Shown here in pieces: positions 29,314 to 39,083 of a DNA stretch of 64,000 bases (position 1 is the first letter of the stretch; each line of letters starts with the position of its first letter). This DNA is from Marinomonas rhizomae. Its GTDB lineage: Bacteria > Pseudomonadota > Gammaproteobacteria > Pseudomonadales > Marinomonadaceae. Location of the stretch: assembly GCF_003315485.1 (NCBI RefSeq), contig NZ_QNSE01000003.1, positions 62,001 to 126,000 of the forward strand. Direction: 5' to 3'. The notes under the pieces were generated by a model that searched no databases, had not been told where the DNA came from, and worked only from the letters and a program-made list of their open reading frames with translations. The translations under genes and the position numbers were made by a program.

Positions 29314-30228
29314 ATGACATATGCAATCGAAATTAGTGACCTTAAAAAACGTTATGATAGTGGCTTTGAAGCGTTAAAGGGTATCGATTTAAAGGTTGAA
29401 AAAGGAGATTTCTTTGCGTTACTTGGCCCAAATGGAGCGGGTAAGTCTACAACAATTGGTATTTTATGCTCGTTAGTCAATAAAACAGCGGGCCATGTTT
29501 CAATTTTTGGTACAGATATTGATAAGGATTTCGCTAAGGCTAAAAAATATCTTGGTGTCGTCCCTCAAGAGTTCAACTTTAACGTTTTTGAGACTGTCTT
29601 TAATGTGGTGGTTACTCAAGCGGGTTTTTATGGAATTAGTCTTTCTGTTGCCGAAGAGCGTGCGGAAAAGTATTTAAAGCAACTCGACCTCTGGGATAAA
29701 AGAAACGATCAATCACGTATGTTATCTGGTGGTATGAAGCGCCGTCTAATGATAGCGAGAGCTCTGATTCATGAGCCTGAAGTGCTGATTTTGGATGAGC
29801 CAACCGCTGGTGTCGATATTGAACTTCGTCGCTCTATGTGGGAGTTCATTAAAAAACTTAATGAGCAGGGCACAACCATTATTTTGACCACGCATTATTT
29901 GGAAGAGGCCGAGCAGTTGTGTCGCAATATTGCCATTATTAGTGCGGGTGAGATTGTTGAAAATACCAGTGTGAAAGCATTATTGAAAACGTTAAATCAA
30001 GAAACCTTTATCTTAGATTTAGATACTAGTCTGCCTAATAACTGGGCTTTACCTGGCTTTAGTGTGTCAATCAGTAAAGATGCAAGTACGATCGAAGTGG
30101 AAGTGATTAAAGGGCAATCTATTAATGCCATTTTTAAAGCGCTTGATGAAATCTCAGTCAATGTGGTCAGTATGCGTAACAAGTCTAATCGACTCGAAGA
30201 GCTCTTCGTTAAATTAATTAAAGGCTAA
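29314..30228 (+). CDS. ABC transporter ATP-binding protein (ABC-2 exporter, YadG-like)
   Basis: ATPase of 304 residues with Walker A GPNGAGKST at 38-46, signature LSGGMKRR near 141, Walker B EVLILDEPTAG, and the H-loop TTHYLEE. It forms an exporter with the permease that follows four bases later. A C-terminal 80-residue extension is typical for this CcmA/YadG subfamily. Substrate unknown. Confidence 0.9.
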   Translation: MTYAIEISDLKKRYDSGFEALKGIDLKVEKGDFFALLGPNGAGKSTTIGILCSLVNKTAGHVSIFGTDIDKDFAKAKKYLGVVPQEFNFNVFETVFNVVVTQAGFYGISLSVAEERAEKYLKQLDLWDKRNDQSRMLSGGMKRRLMIARALIHEPEVLILDEPTAGVDIELRRSMWEFIKKLNEQGTTIILTTHYLEEAEQLCRNIAIISAGEIVENTSVKALLKTLNQETFILDLDTSLPNNWALPGFSVSISKDASTIEVEVIKGQSINAIFKALDEISVNVVSMRNKSNRLEELFVKLIKG

Positions 30229-30232
30229 ATAG

Positions 30233-31006
30233 ATGAAAAATTCGGAAATTTGGGTCGCGTTTTATACAATTTTAGTAAGAGAAATTCGTCGATTTACTCG
30301 CATTTGGCCACAAACCTTATTGCCACCAGCTATTACAATGACACTGTATTTTGCAATTTTCGGTAATCTAATTGGCGATCGAATTGGTGAAATGGGTGGT
30401 TTTAGTTATATGCAATACATTGTGCCGGGATTAATCATGATGTCTGTTATCACTAACTCCTATTCGAATGTTTCATCGTCTTTCTTCTCTGCAAAGTTTC
30501 AGCATAGTGTGCAAGAGCTGTTGGTTTCGCCTACTCCAAACTGGGTGATTTTAATGGGTTATACGCTTGGCGGTGTGGCGCGTGGTTTGTGTGTTGGCTT
30601 GATTGTTACCGTACTCTCGCTGTTTTTTACTCATTTGGCATTAGAAAGCTTATTTCTAACGATTTTGGTGATGTGTTTGACGGCCATTATGTTCTCTCTT
30701 GGCGGTTTTGTTAATGCAATATACGCTAGAAGTTTTGATGACGTATCCATTGTTCCAACTTTTATTTTAACGCCGCTCACCTATCTAGGTGGTGTGTTTT
30801 ATTCTATCGATTTGTTGCCAGATTTCTGGCAATCCGTTTCGTTATTAAACCCTGTGCTCTATATGGTTAACGCGTTTCGTTACGGAATTCTGGGAGTTTC
30901 TGATATCAACGTATATTGGGCACTGGTTATTGTTTGTGTATTTATTGTTGTGTTGTTTGGATTTGGTCTACGTTTGCTCAATCAGGGCAAAGGCATTAGA
31001 AGTTGA
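30233..31006 (+). CDS. ABC-2 type transporter permease (YadH-like)
   Basis: 257-residue membrane protein with six hydrophobic helices, an N-terminal RFTRIWPQTLLPPAITMTLYF segment, and the ABC-2 motif LTPLTYLGGVFYSI near 180. Partner of the preceding ATPase. queF follows 11 bases later, as in Pseudomonas by recall; whether the three share a function is unknown. Confidence 0.9.
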   Translation: MKNSEIWVAFYTILVREIRRFTRIWPQTLLPPAITMTLYFAIFGNLIGDRIGEMGGFSYMQYIVPGLIMMSVITNSYSNVSSSFFSAKFQHSVQELLVSPTPNWVILMGYTLGGVARGLCVGLIVTVLSLFFTHLALESLFLTILVMCLTAIMFSLGGFVNAIYARSFDDVSIVPTFILTPLTYLGGVFYSIDLLPDFWQSVSLLNPVLYMVNAFRYGILGVSDINVYWALVIVCVFIVVLFGFGLRLLNQGKGIRS

Positions 31007-31017
31007 GGTAGTGAGAT

Positions 31018-31833
31018 ATGGGCTTTTTACCCTTAGGTCAGCAAACAGAATATGTTTCTGAGTACGATGCAGGGTTGCTTTACCCCATTGCAAGAGTTGA
31101 TAAATGGACTGAAATGGCTATCGAGTCTGAACGTCTGCCGTTTTTTGGTGAAGATGTTTGGAATGCCTACGAATTGTCATGGTTAAATTTGAAAGGAAAG
31201 CCAATCGTTGCTTTGGCTGAATTTCGTTTGCCTTGTGATTCACCCAATATCATTGAGTCAAAATCTTTTAAATTGTATTTAAATTCATTAAATCAAATGC
31301 GTTATGGCTCGGCTGAGGAAGTGCAAGTCATACTTGAAAAAGATCTTTCAAGTGCCGCTGGTGCTGACGTGACGGTTATTATTCGCGATGTAGATTCAAT
31401 GGCGTCTTTGGTTGTGCTAACGCCTGATTATTGCATTGATGATTTGGATGTCGATGTCTCGGAATACCACCCTAATGCAGATTTGTTAGAGACGGGCGAA
31501 TTAATGGGGGTGGTGGAAGAGCGATTGGTGAGCCATCTTTTAAAATCAAATTGTCCTGTGACCAATCAGCCAGACTGGGGTTCGGTTTTTATCGATTATA
31601 AGGGCCCTAAGATTCACCACGAAAGCTTGTTGAAGTATGTGATTTCATTCCGTGAGCATACTGATTTTCATGAGCAATGCGTTGAACGGATTTTCATTGA
31701 TATTATGCGTCAATGTAAGCCGGAGAGTTTGACTGTCTATGCACGCTATGTGAGACGTGGCGGATTGGATATTAACCCTTATCGTTCAACTGCGCCATTG
31801 GTGTTGGGGAACGATCGTCTAACCCGACAGTAA
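31018..31833 (+). CDS. queF: NADPH-dependent 7-cyano-7-deazaguanine reductase QueF
   Basis: Reduces preQ0 to preQ1, the last small-molecule step of queuosine synthesis. The 271-residue size is the long, two-T-fold YqfF type seen in E. coli. Nucleophile C179 in SNCPVTNQPDWGS, D186, and substrate motif ESKSFKLYLNS at 80-90. Works downstream of QueE and QueC (295-1762). The hairpin 31868-31904 ends the unit. Confidence 0.95.
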   Translation: MGFLPLGQQTEYVSEYDAGLLYPIARVDKWTEMAIESERLPFFGEDVWNAYELSWLNLKGKPIVALAEFRLPCDSPNIIESKSFKLYLNSLNQMRYGSAEEVQVILEKDLSSAAGADVTVIIRDVDSMASLVVLTPDYCIDDLDVDVSEYHPNADLLETGELMGVVEERLVSHLLKSNCPVTNQPDWGSVFIDYKGPKIHHESLLKYVISFREHTDFHEQCVERIFIDIMRQCKPESLTVYARYVRRGGLDINPYRSTAPLVLGNDRLTRQ

Positions 31834-31867
31834 AGTTTGGTATTTATCACATTGGAAGCACTGAAAT

Positions 31868-31904
31868 AAAAAAACCGCATAATGTTAAATTGTGCGGTTT
31901 TTTA
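31868..31904. terminator. Bidirectional terminator between queF and the choline-binding gene
   Basis: Stem ACCGCA/TGCGGT extended by weaker pairs, loop GTTA, flanked by seven A and six T; fits both converging genes. Confidence 0.85.
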
Positions 31905-31919
31905 TTGTTCAAACTGGCG

Positions 31920-32861
31920 CTACATTAAGCTAAGTTGTTTTTTGACACTTGGTAGTGCTGGTTCCCCATCGTAAGTCTTTACACCTTGTAGCCATTTATC
32001 TAATACTTCTGGGTGAGCTTTAATCCAGCTTGCTGCTGCTTGTTCTGGTTTTTTACTGGAAGCAATTATTTCATTTTCCATTTTAAGACCAAACTCTAGG
32101 TTGCTCAGTAGTTTACCCACATTCGGACATTCTTTTGCATAGCCTTGACGAGTTAGCGTCCTAATTGTGGCACCACCATAATTAGGGCCAAAATATTTAT
32201 CGCCTCCGGTTAAGTATTTTAAATCGAAATTGACGTTCATTGGGTGAGGTTCCCAGGCAAGAAATACGATGAAATTATCGCGTTTAACAGTTCTTGCCAC
32301 TTGTGACAGCATGGCTTGTTCACCAGATTCGACAACTTTCCAGTCTTTGAGGCCAAAGTCATTAGTATCGATCATGTTTTGAAGTTTTTGGTTTGCTGGT
32401 GCTCCAGCGTCAATGCCGTAGATTCGCTGGCGAAAGTCTGTGCTGAATTTAGCTAGATCGGAAAAATCTTTAACGCCAGCGTCAAAAACATATTTGGGCA
32501 CGGCTAGAGTGAACTTTACGCCTTCTAGATTGGTTCGAATAACATCAATATTGTCTTTGTATTTATCTATAAAGGCGGATTGAGCTGGCATCCAATTACC
32601 CATAAATACATCAATCTCACCATTCTTCAAACTCTCAAAACCTACTGGAACGCCAAGAAGGTAAACTTGTGTTTCGTACCCCATTGCTTTTAGTAGTGTT
32701 GTCGCCACGCCATTTGTTGCGCCTATATCAGTCCAGCCTGGATCGCTGAAGGTGATTTTTTTACATTGCTCAGATTCAGCAGATAGGGCGACACTACTTC
32801 CAATAAGTAGACTCGCTAAACTAAGGGTTTTTAATCCCGCGCTAAAAGAAAGTGCTTTCAT
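31920..32861 (-). CDS. choX: Choline ABC transporter substrate-binding protein (ChoX type)
   Basis: Periplasmic binding protein of 313 residues with a signal peptide (about 1-28, ending ALS-AES). Its type-II fold shows ChoX-like stretches (GWTDIGATNGVATTLLKAMGYET, FMGNWMPAQ, FLAWEPHPMN) where tryptophans form the quaternary-amine cage. AGGAG lies eight bases before the ATG. It follows choline sulfatase with a 39-base gap, but the permease and ATPase (ChoW, ChoV) are not in this window, so it must use a distant set. Confidence 0.87.
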   Translation of the reverse strand: MKALSFSAGLKTLSLASLLIGSSVALSAESEQCKKITFSDPGWTDIGATNGVATTLLKAMGYETQVYLLGVPVGFESLKNGEIDVFMGNWMPAQSAFIDKYKDNIDVIRTNLEGVKFTLAVPKYVFDAGVKDFSDLAKFSTDFRQRIYGIDAGAPANQKLQNMIDTNDFGLKDWKVVESGEQAMLSQVARTVKRDNFIVFLAWEPHPMNVNFDLKYLTGGDKYFGPNYGGATIRTLTRQGYAKECPNVGKLLSNLEFGLKMENEIIASSKKPEQAAASWIKAHPEVLDKWLQGVKTYDGEPALPSVKKQLSLM

Positions 32862-32900
32862 TTTCGTGCTCCTATTTGTGATGCTTTTCTTGTGTGTTGA

Positions 32901-34421
32901 TTATACTTTTGGAAAGCGTGATCGGCTTTCTAAATCGTCAAGATCGATGTGATTTCTCATATACATTTCACTGCTTTCAAAGATTGGTTGATGATCCCAG
33001 GTGGTTTTTTTGCCTTTGTTCATAGCTTTTACTATCAAGCGACGACGACGCTGGCTAATAAGTGCATCTTGAGTAAGCTTTGTAGAGTCCCAGCGTTCAA
33101 GAGCCTCCTTTTTAAATGCGTGCAATAAATCAGCGTAGTCTGGGTTGTTCGCAAGATTTACCAATTCATCGGGGTCATTCTCAAGATCAAATAATTGCTC
33201 TGGATCTATATGGCAATAGACATATTTGTACTGGGCTCTACGTATCATAAATAAGGGGGCGATAGCACCTTCGCCGAAATACTCGCCAATCACTTCATCA
33301 TGTCCTCCTGGCTGCCCTGTAATATGAGGCATTAGGCTTTTGCCCTGAATCGGCATAGCAAAAGACGTTTCTGTCTTATTGGTTACCATTTCAAGAAAAG
33401 TTGGCAATAGATCCATAGTGGAAATGGACTCTTTAACACGCTTGGCTGAAAAACGCTTAGGAGCATGAACTATCATTGGAACGCGAGCAGACCCTTCAAA
33501 GAAAGACATTTTGTACCAAAGGTTTCTTTCACCTAGCATATCGCCATGATCACCAGAGAAAACAATAATAGTATCGTCGGCCAATCCGGTTTCCTCTAAG
33601 GCTTTTAAGAGTAAACCTATTTTATCATCTACATAGCTGATTGCACCGTAATAGGCGCGACGAGCATTGCGGATTTGCTCTTCGCTTAACTCCTGATCGT
33701 AGTAGGCATAGACGTCTTGTAGGCGAGCAGAGTGTGGGTCTTGATCCTCCTTATTAATTGAAATTCTTGGCATGTCAATTTCGTCATGGGTATATCTATC
33801 CCAATACTCTTGCGGTATCGCATAAGGGTCGTGTGGGTGTGTCATAGAAACAGTTAAGCAGAAGGGTCTATCTTGTTCACGTCGCACATAATCATACAGA
33901 TAGCGCTGTGCATGAAAAACCACTTCGTCATCAAAGTCTAATTGATTGCTACGTACACAAGGGCCAGCTTGAGTAACAGAAGACATATTATGATACCAAG
34001 TAGGGCGAGTTTTAAGATCGTCCCAGTTTGGGAACCAGCCATAATCTGCAGGGTATATATCTGTAGTGAGACGTTCTTCGAAACCATGTAATTGATCTGG
34101 TCCACAAAAGTGCATTTTACCGGATAGTGCCGTCTTGTAGTTCTGCGCGCGAAGATAATGAGCGAAGGTCGGTATGTCAGCTGAAAGGTCGGCTGCGTTA
34201 TCATAGGCGCCGATTTTACTTGGCAACTGGCCCGTCATAAGAACGTATCTAGAAGGTGCGCAAAGTGGACTATTGCAATAAGCAGAATCAAAGACAACGC
34301 CTTCTTCTGCAAGTTTACTCAGGTGGGGGGTCTTTACAATTGCATGGCCATAAATAGGAAGAGCAGACGCAGCCAGCTGGTCAGCCATAATAAAAAGAAT
34401 ATTAGGTTGCTTTTTTGACAT
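32901..34421 (-). CDS. betC: Choline-sulfatase BetC
   Basis: Sulfatase of 506 residues releasing choline from choline-O-sulfate for osmoprotection or as carbon and sulfur source. The CXPXR modification motif, C54-A-P-S-R58, gives the formylglycine nucleophile; metal ligands MADQLAASA and GDHGDMLGE are present. No signal peptide, so cytoplasmic. Heads a betC-choX unit; a LysR-type regulator (34554) is divergent. Confidence 0.93.
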   Translation of the reverse strand: MSKKQPNILFIMADQLAASALPIYGHAIVKTPHLSKLAEEGVVFDSAYCNSPLCAPSRYVLMTGQLPSKIGAYDNAADLSADIPTFAHYLRAQNYKTALSGKMHFCGPDQLHGFEERLTTDIYPADYGWFPNWDDLKTRPTWYHNMSSVTQAGPCVRSNQLDFDDEVVFHAQRYLYDYVRREQDRPFCLTVSMTHPHDPYAIPQEYWDRYTHDEIDMPRISINKEDQDPHSARLQDVYAYYDQELSEEQIRNARRAYYGAISYVDDKIGLLLKALEETGLADDTIIVFSGDHGDMLGERNLWYKMSFFEGSARVPMIVHAPKRFSAKRVKESISTMDLLPTFLEMVTNKTETSFAMPIQGKSLMPHITGQPGGHDEVIGEYFGEGAIAPLFMIRRAQYKYVYCHIDPEQLFDLENDPDELVNLANNPDYADLLHAFKKEALERWDSTKLTQDALISQRRRRLIVKAMNKGKKTTWDHQPIFESSEMYMRNHIDLDDLESRSRFPKV

Positions 34422-34553
34422 GATTTTTCCTAATGGATAATTGATTAAAAAATGAGATTGGGTGAGTAGAAATCACCTTTCTTCTCTTAGATTGCGCTAT
34501 GTAAAAGATGCTGTAAACTGACTAAATTCTTATGTATGGGATAAGTTGAACTT

Positions 34554-35447
34554 ATGTTAATGAGCTCGGAGTTACCACCACTGCAAACACTTGTTGTTTT
34601 TGAAGCATCAGCAAGGCTATTGAGTTTTACTGCGGCAGCACGAGAGTTGGGGACGACGCAACCTGCGGTAAGTCAGCAGATAAGGGCTTTAGAGGCTGCG
34701 CTTGGTACGCTATTATTTGAACGCATTTATCGTGGTGTGGTCTTGACCAATGCAGGACATATTTTGTTAAAAACGACGCAGTCGAGTTTGCAAGACTTGC
34801 GAGATGTGATGCAAAAGATAAAACAAAAACCAAAATCTCAGCGTATTACTGTTGCGACGGATTTTGCTTTTGCCGCTTTTTGGCTGATGCCTCGCTTACC
34901 AGAGTTTCGTCGTCTACATAAAGACATTGATATTCGTATTCAAACATCTCAATCTGAAGTGGATTTGGCTTCTACCGAAGCTGATGTGGCGATATTATTT
35001 GGTGAGGGGGTATATCAAGGCTATTTGACAGAAAAACTATTGCCAGAGGTGGTCTATCCTGTGTGTAGTCCAAAATTACTGGAGGAGCTTTCTGGTTTTA
35101 CAAATTTGATGAATTTAGTCAAAGCGCCGTTGTTGAAACTGAATGCTGATATGGGGCAGAAATGGATGGATTGGGAGTTGTTATTTCAGCTTAATGGTTC
35201 CCAGTGGCAGCCATCAGAGTCTGTAATGGAGTTTGATAACTATACATTGTTGGTACAGGCTGCCATTTCCGGTCAGGGCATTGGTCTTGGGTGGTCGCCC
35301 TTAGTGGATGACTTTATAAAAAGTGGTGTCTTGATTGCGCTACCGAATTTTACGGTACAATCTGACAATGGTTATTATATTGTTCTGTCAAAACAACAAA
35401 CTCCAACGGCACCAGTTACTACTTTTCTGAACTGGTTAAAATCTTAG
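34554..35447 (+). CDS. LysR-type regulator, choline sulfate utilisation
   Basis: LysR family activator of 297 residues: N-terminal helix-turn-helix at about 18-65 (SFTAAARELGTTQPAVSQQIRALE) and a periplasmic-binding-like co-inducer domain. Placement opposite betC and its size match the choline-sulfate utilisation regulators. The 132-base gap to betC is the expected operator region. Ligand is inferred. Confidence 0.85.
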   Translation: MLMSSELPPLQTLVVFEASARLLSFTAAARELGTTQPAVSQQIRALEAALGTLLFERIYRGVVLTNAGHILLKTTQSSLQDLRDVMQKIKQKPKSQRITVATDFAFAAFWLMPRLPEFRRLHKDIDIRIQTSQSEVDLASTEADVAILFGEGVYQGYLTEKLLPEVVYPVCSPKLLEELSGFTNLMNLVKAPLLKLNADMGQKWMDWELLFQLNGSQWQPSESVMEFDNYTLLVQAAISGQGIGLGWSPLVDDFIKSGVLIALPNFTVQSDNGYYIVLSKQQTPTAPVTTFLNWLKS

Positions 35448-35462
35448 CTTTTGCTGTAAAGC

Positions 35463-36347
35463 CTATAAATACAGCCACCATAGCAAGCCGATAGTACAAA
35501 GTGATGTAGGTATAGAAATAAGAATCATAAGTGCAATTTCATCAACTGGCCCCTTAAATTTGCTTGCTAGCATATAGCTAATAACGGCAACAGGCATGGT
35601 GCTAAGAACTATTAATACAGAGCTTTCTAGCGGGCTAAGAGGAAAGAGTTTTACTACTAAGCATGCGCTTATAGCCCCTACGAAAGGACGGAATAACGAT
35701 AATGAAGTAGCACGGCCGATCTTATTGCTTTCTTTTACGGATAAGCTGCTAATAGATTTGCCAAGTAACATTAGCATGATAGGTAATGTTATATTGCTGA
35801 GCATATTCAACGTATTCATCAAAGGCGTGGGTAAGCTAATGTCAAAGCTTAAGAAAAGGGCTCCGATGACTAAGGCAATAACAGGACCATTTTTTAGTAA
35901 CTGCCTAGGCTGGTAGGTTCCTGACATAAAACCAACGCCTAAGGTAAAGTGACTGATCTGCACGACAGATGAAATTACCACCGCGATAGCCATACCTTCT
36001 GTACCAAATAATGCGTAGGCAACAGGAATGCCAAGATTACCCGTATTAGGGTTAACCAAAGGGGGTAGATAAAAACGAGTAGGTAGATTGACTACTTTCA
36101 GAAAAGTAAATGAAATCAGCGCTACCAAGGTCAATACTAGAGCTGTCGCAGCGATAATTTTGAGCATGCTGAACACTTGCATCTGCATCGATAAGACAGC
36201 ATAGAGTAACAAGGCAGGCAGGCCCAGATTTGAGACTAAAGCGCTTAACGATGGGCTTTCTAAATAATCTGTTTTTTTACCAAGAAAGAAGCCCAAGCAA
36301 ATCAGTAGTAAAATAGGGGCGAGCGAGTTAGTTAATGCCGAAAGCAT
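35463..36347 (-). CDS. AEC family transporter (auxin efflux carrier type)
   Basis: 294-residue membrane protein with about ten hydrophobic helices in two repeats (ILLLICLGFFLGKK at the start, NPNTGNLGIPVAYALFG in the first half). Bacterial members export or import small organic acids such as malate or malonate; the substrate is not known here. Located 26 bases downstream of a LysR regulator on the same strand, so they form a unit. Confidence 0.85.
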   Translation of the reverse strand: MLSALTNSLAPILLLICLGFFLGKKTDYLESPSLSALVSNLGLPALLLYAVLSMQMQVFSMLKIIAATALVLTLVALISFTFLKVVNLPTRFYLPPLVNPNTGNLGIPVAYALFGTEGMAIAVVISSVVQISHFTLGVGFMSGTYQPRQLLKNGPVIALVIGALFLSFDISLPTPLMNTLNMLSNITLPIMLMLLGKSISSLSVKESNKIGRATSLSLFRPFVGAISACLVVKLFPLSPLESSVLIVLSTMPVAVISYMLASKFKGPVDEIALMILISIPTSLCTIGLLWWLYL

Positions 36348-36373
36348 AGAGTTCCCTTGTGAGACGTTGTTAT

Positions 36374-37279
36374 CTATGAAAATTTATCGGCTCCCATACT
36401 AAATGCTTCCATAAGATAGTGCACCAAGGCTTTTACCCTAAGGCTGATGTTTCTTGATTGAGGATACAGTAAAGTGACATCAGAATTAGATAATTGCCAG
36501 TCTGGTAGTAGCCTTATCAATCGCCCCGATTGAATGTCATCTTCCACATAGTAAGCCGGTTGCCGAGAGATTCCCATCCCGTCGACAGTCGCTCTTTTAA
36601 CTACGTGTCCATTTGAGCATTTGAGCGTTCCATGTATGGGGAGTTCGTACTTGCCCTCAACATTAATATGAGTGAAAGACCATTTTTTCACTGATCCATT
36701 AATTAAAGAGTGTTCTAGCAAGTCTTTTGGGCTATTTAGTTTAGCAGCCACCTTGATATAAGCTGGGCTTGCAACAAGGTAGTTTCTATAGCTAGTCAGC
36801 TTTCTGCCAATTAAATTTGAGTTACTCAGCATACCCATTCTGACCACTAGGTCGTATTGCGATTCGATTAGATTTTCTCTCGTGCTTGAAAAGCTCAGTT
36901 CTATTTCTATCTGGGGATTGTCCTTCATAAATTGGATTAACAGCGGTGCCAGAATCTCTTCACCAAATAGACCTCCTACTGAGTTGATTCTAATTTGACC
37001 TCTAATGCTTGAATGAGCATTCTGTGCAGATAACATCGCATGCTCTAATTGATCGACTCCTTGGCGTGAGAGTTGGTAAAAGGTTTCTCCCGCAGGAGAC
37101 AGAGAAAGTGAGCGAGTGGATCGATATAGCAGTTGAACGCCCATTTCTTTTTCTAAACGGCTGATAATTTGAGACATTCTAGCGCGAGAAATATTTAGTT
37201 CTTCTGCGGCTTTCGAGAAGCTGTGGTTTTCAACTACGGCTAAAAATTCCTTTATGCCTTCTGGAAAATGAGCGCTCAT
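36374..37279 (-). CDS. LysR family transcriptional regulator
   Basis: 301-residue LysR protein with helix-turn-helix SFSKAAEELNISRARMSQIISRLE at 15-40 and a ligand domain typical of the CrgA/YafC-like group. It is divergent from an aldo-keto reductase and co-directional with the AEC transporter, so it probably controls one or both. The 107-base gap holds a rather symmetric AT-rich stretch. Confidence 0.85.
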   Translation of the reverse strand: MSAHFPEGIKEFLAVVENHSFSKAAEELNISRARMSQIISRLEKEMGVQLLYRSTRSLSLSPAGETFYQLSRQGVDQLEHAMLSAQNAHSSIRGQIRINSVGGLFGEEILAPLLIQFMKDNPQIEIELSFSSTRENLIESQYDLVVRMGMLSNSNLIGRKLTSYRNYLVASPAYIKVAAKLNSPKDLLEHSLINGSVKKWSFTHINVEGKYELPIHGTLKCSNGHVVKRATVDGMGISRQPAYYVEDDIQSGRLIRLLPDWQLSNSDVTLLYPQSRNISLRVKALVHYLMEAFSMGADKFS

Positions 37280-37386
37280 ATTGTTAAGCCTTAATAAATA
37301 ATCATTTCAATAAAACGATAATTATAAACAGTTTAAAGGCTCGTATAGTAGTGCCATTCAGCGTTAATGGATTTATAGGAGTCGTT

Positions 37387-38367
37387 ATGAAAACTAGAAC
37401 TTTAGGAAAGACTGGATTTGAAGTGTCAGAAATTGGTTTAGGCTGTTGGCAGCTTGGTAATGACTTTGGCCCTGTGGAAGATAAGGAAGCAATGTCGATA
37501 CTACAAACAGCAGTAGCAGAAGGTATTCAATTCTTTGATACTGCGGATGTTTATGGTGGTGGTTTAAGTGAAGAAAGGATAGGGCAATGGCGCAAGACCT
37601 TAACTAAACCGCCTATTATCGCCACGAAAGTGGGTCGTCACAGTGAGCTTTATCCTAGTGGTTATAGTAAATCCGCTGTTAAAAAGAGTTTACAGGCTTC
37701 TGCTCAGCGTTTGGGGGTTGAGTCTATTGACCTTGCTCAATTGCATTGTGTTCCTCGCGAGGTGCTGTTTGCAGGTGATTTATTGGCTTGGATGGAAGAT
37801 CTACAAAAAGAAGGGGTTATTAAGCACTTTGGTGCAAGTGTTGAAATGCTGGATGAAGCTATGTTTTGTTGTAGTCATCCAGAGTTGGCTAGCTTGCAAA
37901 TATTGTTTAATGTATTTCGCCAAGATGCGACGGAATCATTATTGCCGTTAGCGGAAAACAATGATGTGGGTATTATTGTTCGCTTACCATTGGCAAGCGG
38001 ATTATTGTCCGGGAAAATGGAGCGTGATCGTATTTTTAGTGAGCACGATCATCGATCATATAACAAGGATGGTGACGCTTTTCATGTTGGTGAAACCTTT
38101 AATGGCATACCCTTCAATACCGGGGTGGCGCTGGTTGATGAGCTAAAAGAAAAACTGCCAAAAGGGCAGGATATACTGGATGTATCTTTGCGTTGGATTC
38201 TCGATCAGCCACAAGTTTCAAGTATTATTGCTGGTGCTAGCCGTTCTTCTCAAGTGGTGCGTAATGCGGCTGCATCCTCTTTGCCGCCCTTGGATAAAGA
38301 TCTTCATGCATTACTGTCTGAGTACTACCGTGAAAAGGTAAAAAAGCATATTCGCGGTGGTATTTAA
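37387..38367 (+). CDS. Aldo/keto reductase
   Basis: NADP-linked oxidoreductase of 326 residues with the TIM-barrel signatures LGLGCWQLG, FFDTADVYGGG (catalytic Asp and Tyr) and the K/H region (IIATKVG, QLHCV). ATG at 37387 follows AGGAG; a longer start at 37351 would add 12 residues without support. Divergent from the LysR gene. Confidence 0.88.
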   Translation: MKTRTLGKTGFEVSEIGLGCWQLGNDFGPVEDKEAMSILQTAVAEGIQFFDTADVYGGGLSEERIGQWRKTLTKPPIIATKVGRHSELYPSGYSKSAVKKSLQASAQRLGVESIDLAQLHCVPREVLFAGDLLAWMEDLQKEGVIKHFGASVEMLDEAMFCCSHPELASLQILFNVFRQDATESLLPLAENNDVGIIVRLPLASGLLSGKMERDRIFSEHDHRSYNKDGDAFHVGETFNGIPFNTGVALVDELKEKLPKGQDILDVSLRWILDQPQVSSIIAGASRSSQVVRNAAASSLPPLDKDLHALLSEYYREKVKKHIRGGI

Positions 38368-38379
38368 ATAACAAAGGGA

Positions 38380-38409
38380 ATAGTGGCGTGAAATTGGTCG
38401 CGCCACTAT
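38380..38409. terminator. Hairpin between the aldo/keto reductase gene and bcp
   Basis: Nine-pair stem ATAGTGGCG/CGCCACTAT with a 12-base loop. The T-tract is poor, so termination is possible but not certain. Confidence 0.45.
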
Positions 38410-38416
38410 GTATTAT

Positions 38417-38866
38417 TTATTTCAAAATTTGCTCAGCATGTACCTTGGTCTTAACCTTGCTGATGATGTCTGAAATAATGCCATTTTCATCAATGATAAA
38501 GGTTGTTCTTACCGTCCCCATTGATTCTCGTCCCATGAATTTCTTTAGCTGCCAAGTGCTATAAAGCTCGTGAACTTCTTTTTCTACGTCTGCAATAAGT
38601 GGAAAGGGAAGGTCATACTTTTCAATGAAGTTTTGATGTTTTTTCTCAGTGTCAGTACTAATGCCGATAACAACAAAACCCTGATCTAATAATGCTTGGT
38701 AATTGTCTCGTAAGTCACAGGCTTGGGCAGTACAGCCAGGCGTGTTATCCCTTGGGTAAAAGTATAAGACGACTTTTTTGCCTTTAAATTGGCTGAGTGT
38801 AATAGTGTCGCCGTTCTGATCTTTAGCGCTAAAGTCCGGTGCTGTTTGTCCGATTTCAATTGTCAT
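38417..38866 (-). CDS. bcp: Peroxiredoxin Bcp (thioredoxin-dependent thiol peroxidase)
   Basis: 149-residue 2-Cys peroxiredoxin reducing hydroperoxides. Peroxidatic C45 in TPGCTAQAC and resolving C50 five residues later, plus YFYPRDNTPG. Divergent from dapA, with 217 bases between. Confidence 0.94.
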   Translation of the reverse strand: MTIEIGQTAPDFSAKDQNGDTITLSQFKGKKVVLYFYPRDNTPGCTAQACDLRDNYQALLDQGFVVIGISTDTEKKHQNFIEKYDLPFPLIADVEKEVHELYSTWQLKKFMGRESMGTVRTTFIIDENGIISDIISKVKTKVHAEQILK

Positions 38867-39083
38867 AAGGTATCTCTACTGTTCAACGAAATATTTATAG
38901 AAAAATAGTTTGCCTATTTATAAGTATTTGTATAGCAGAAGATAGCTTAACAAGACCTCCATGAAAAATCCTCCTGAATACTGTTTCTTGTGAATTTACT
39001 CCGGCTTTACGTCTGTCAATTATTGTTAAACCTGAGTCTGGACGTTACTATAGGCGCGCTTATAATTTTATCGGAGACTCGAA

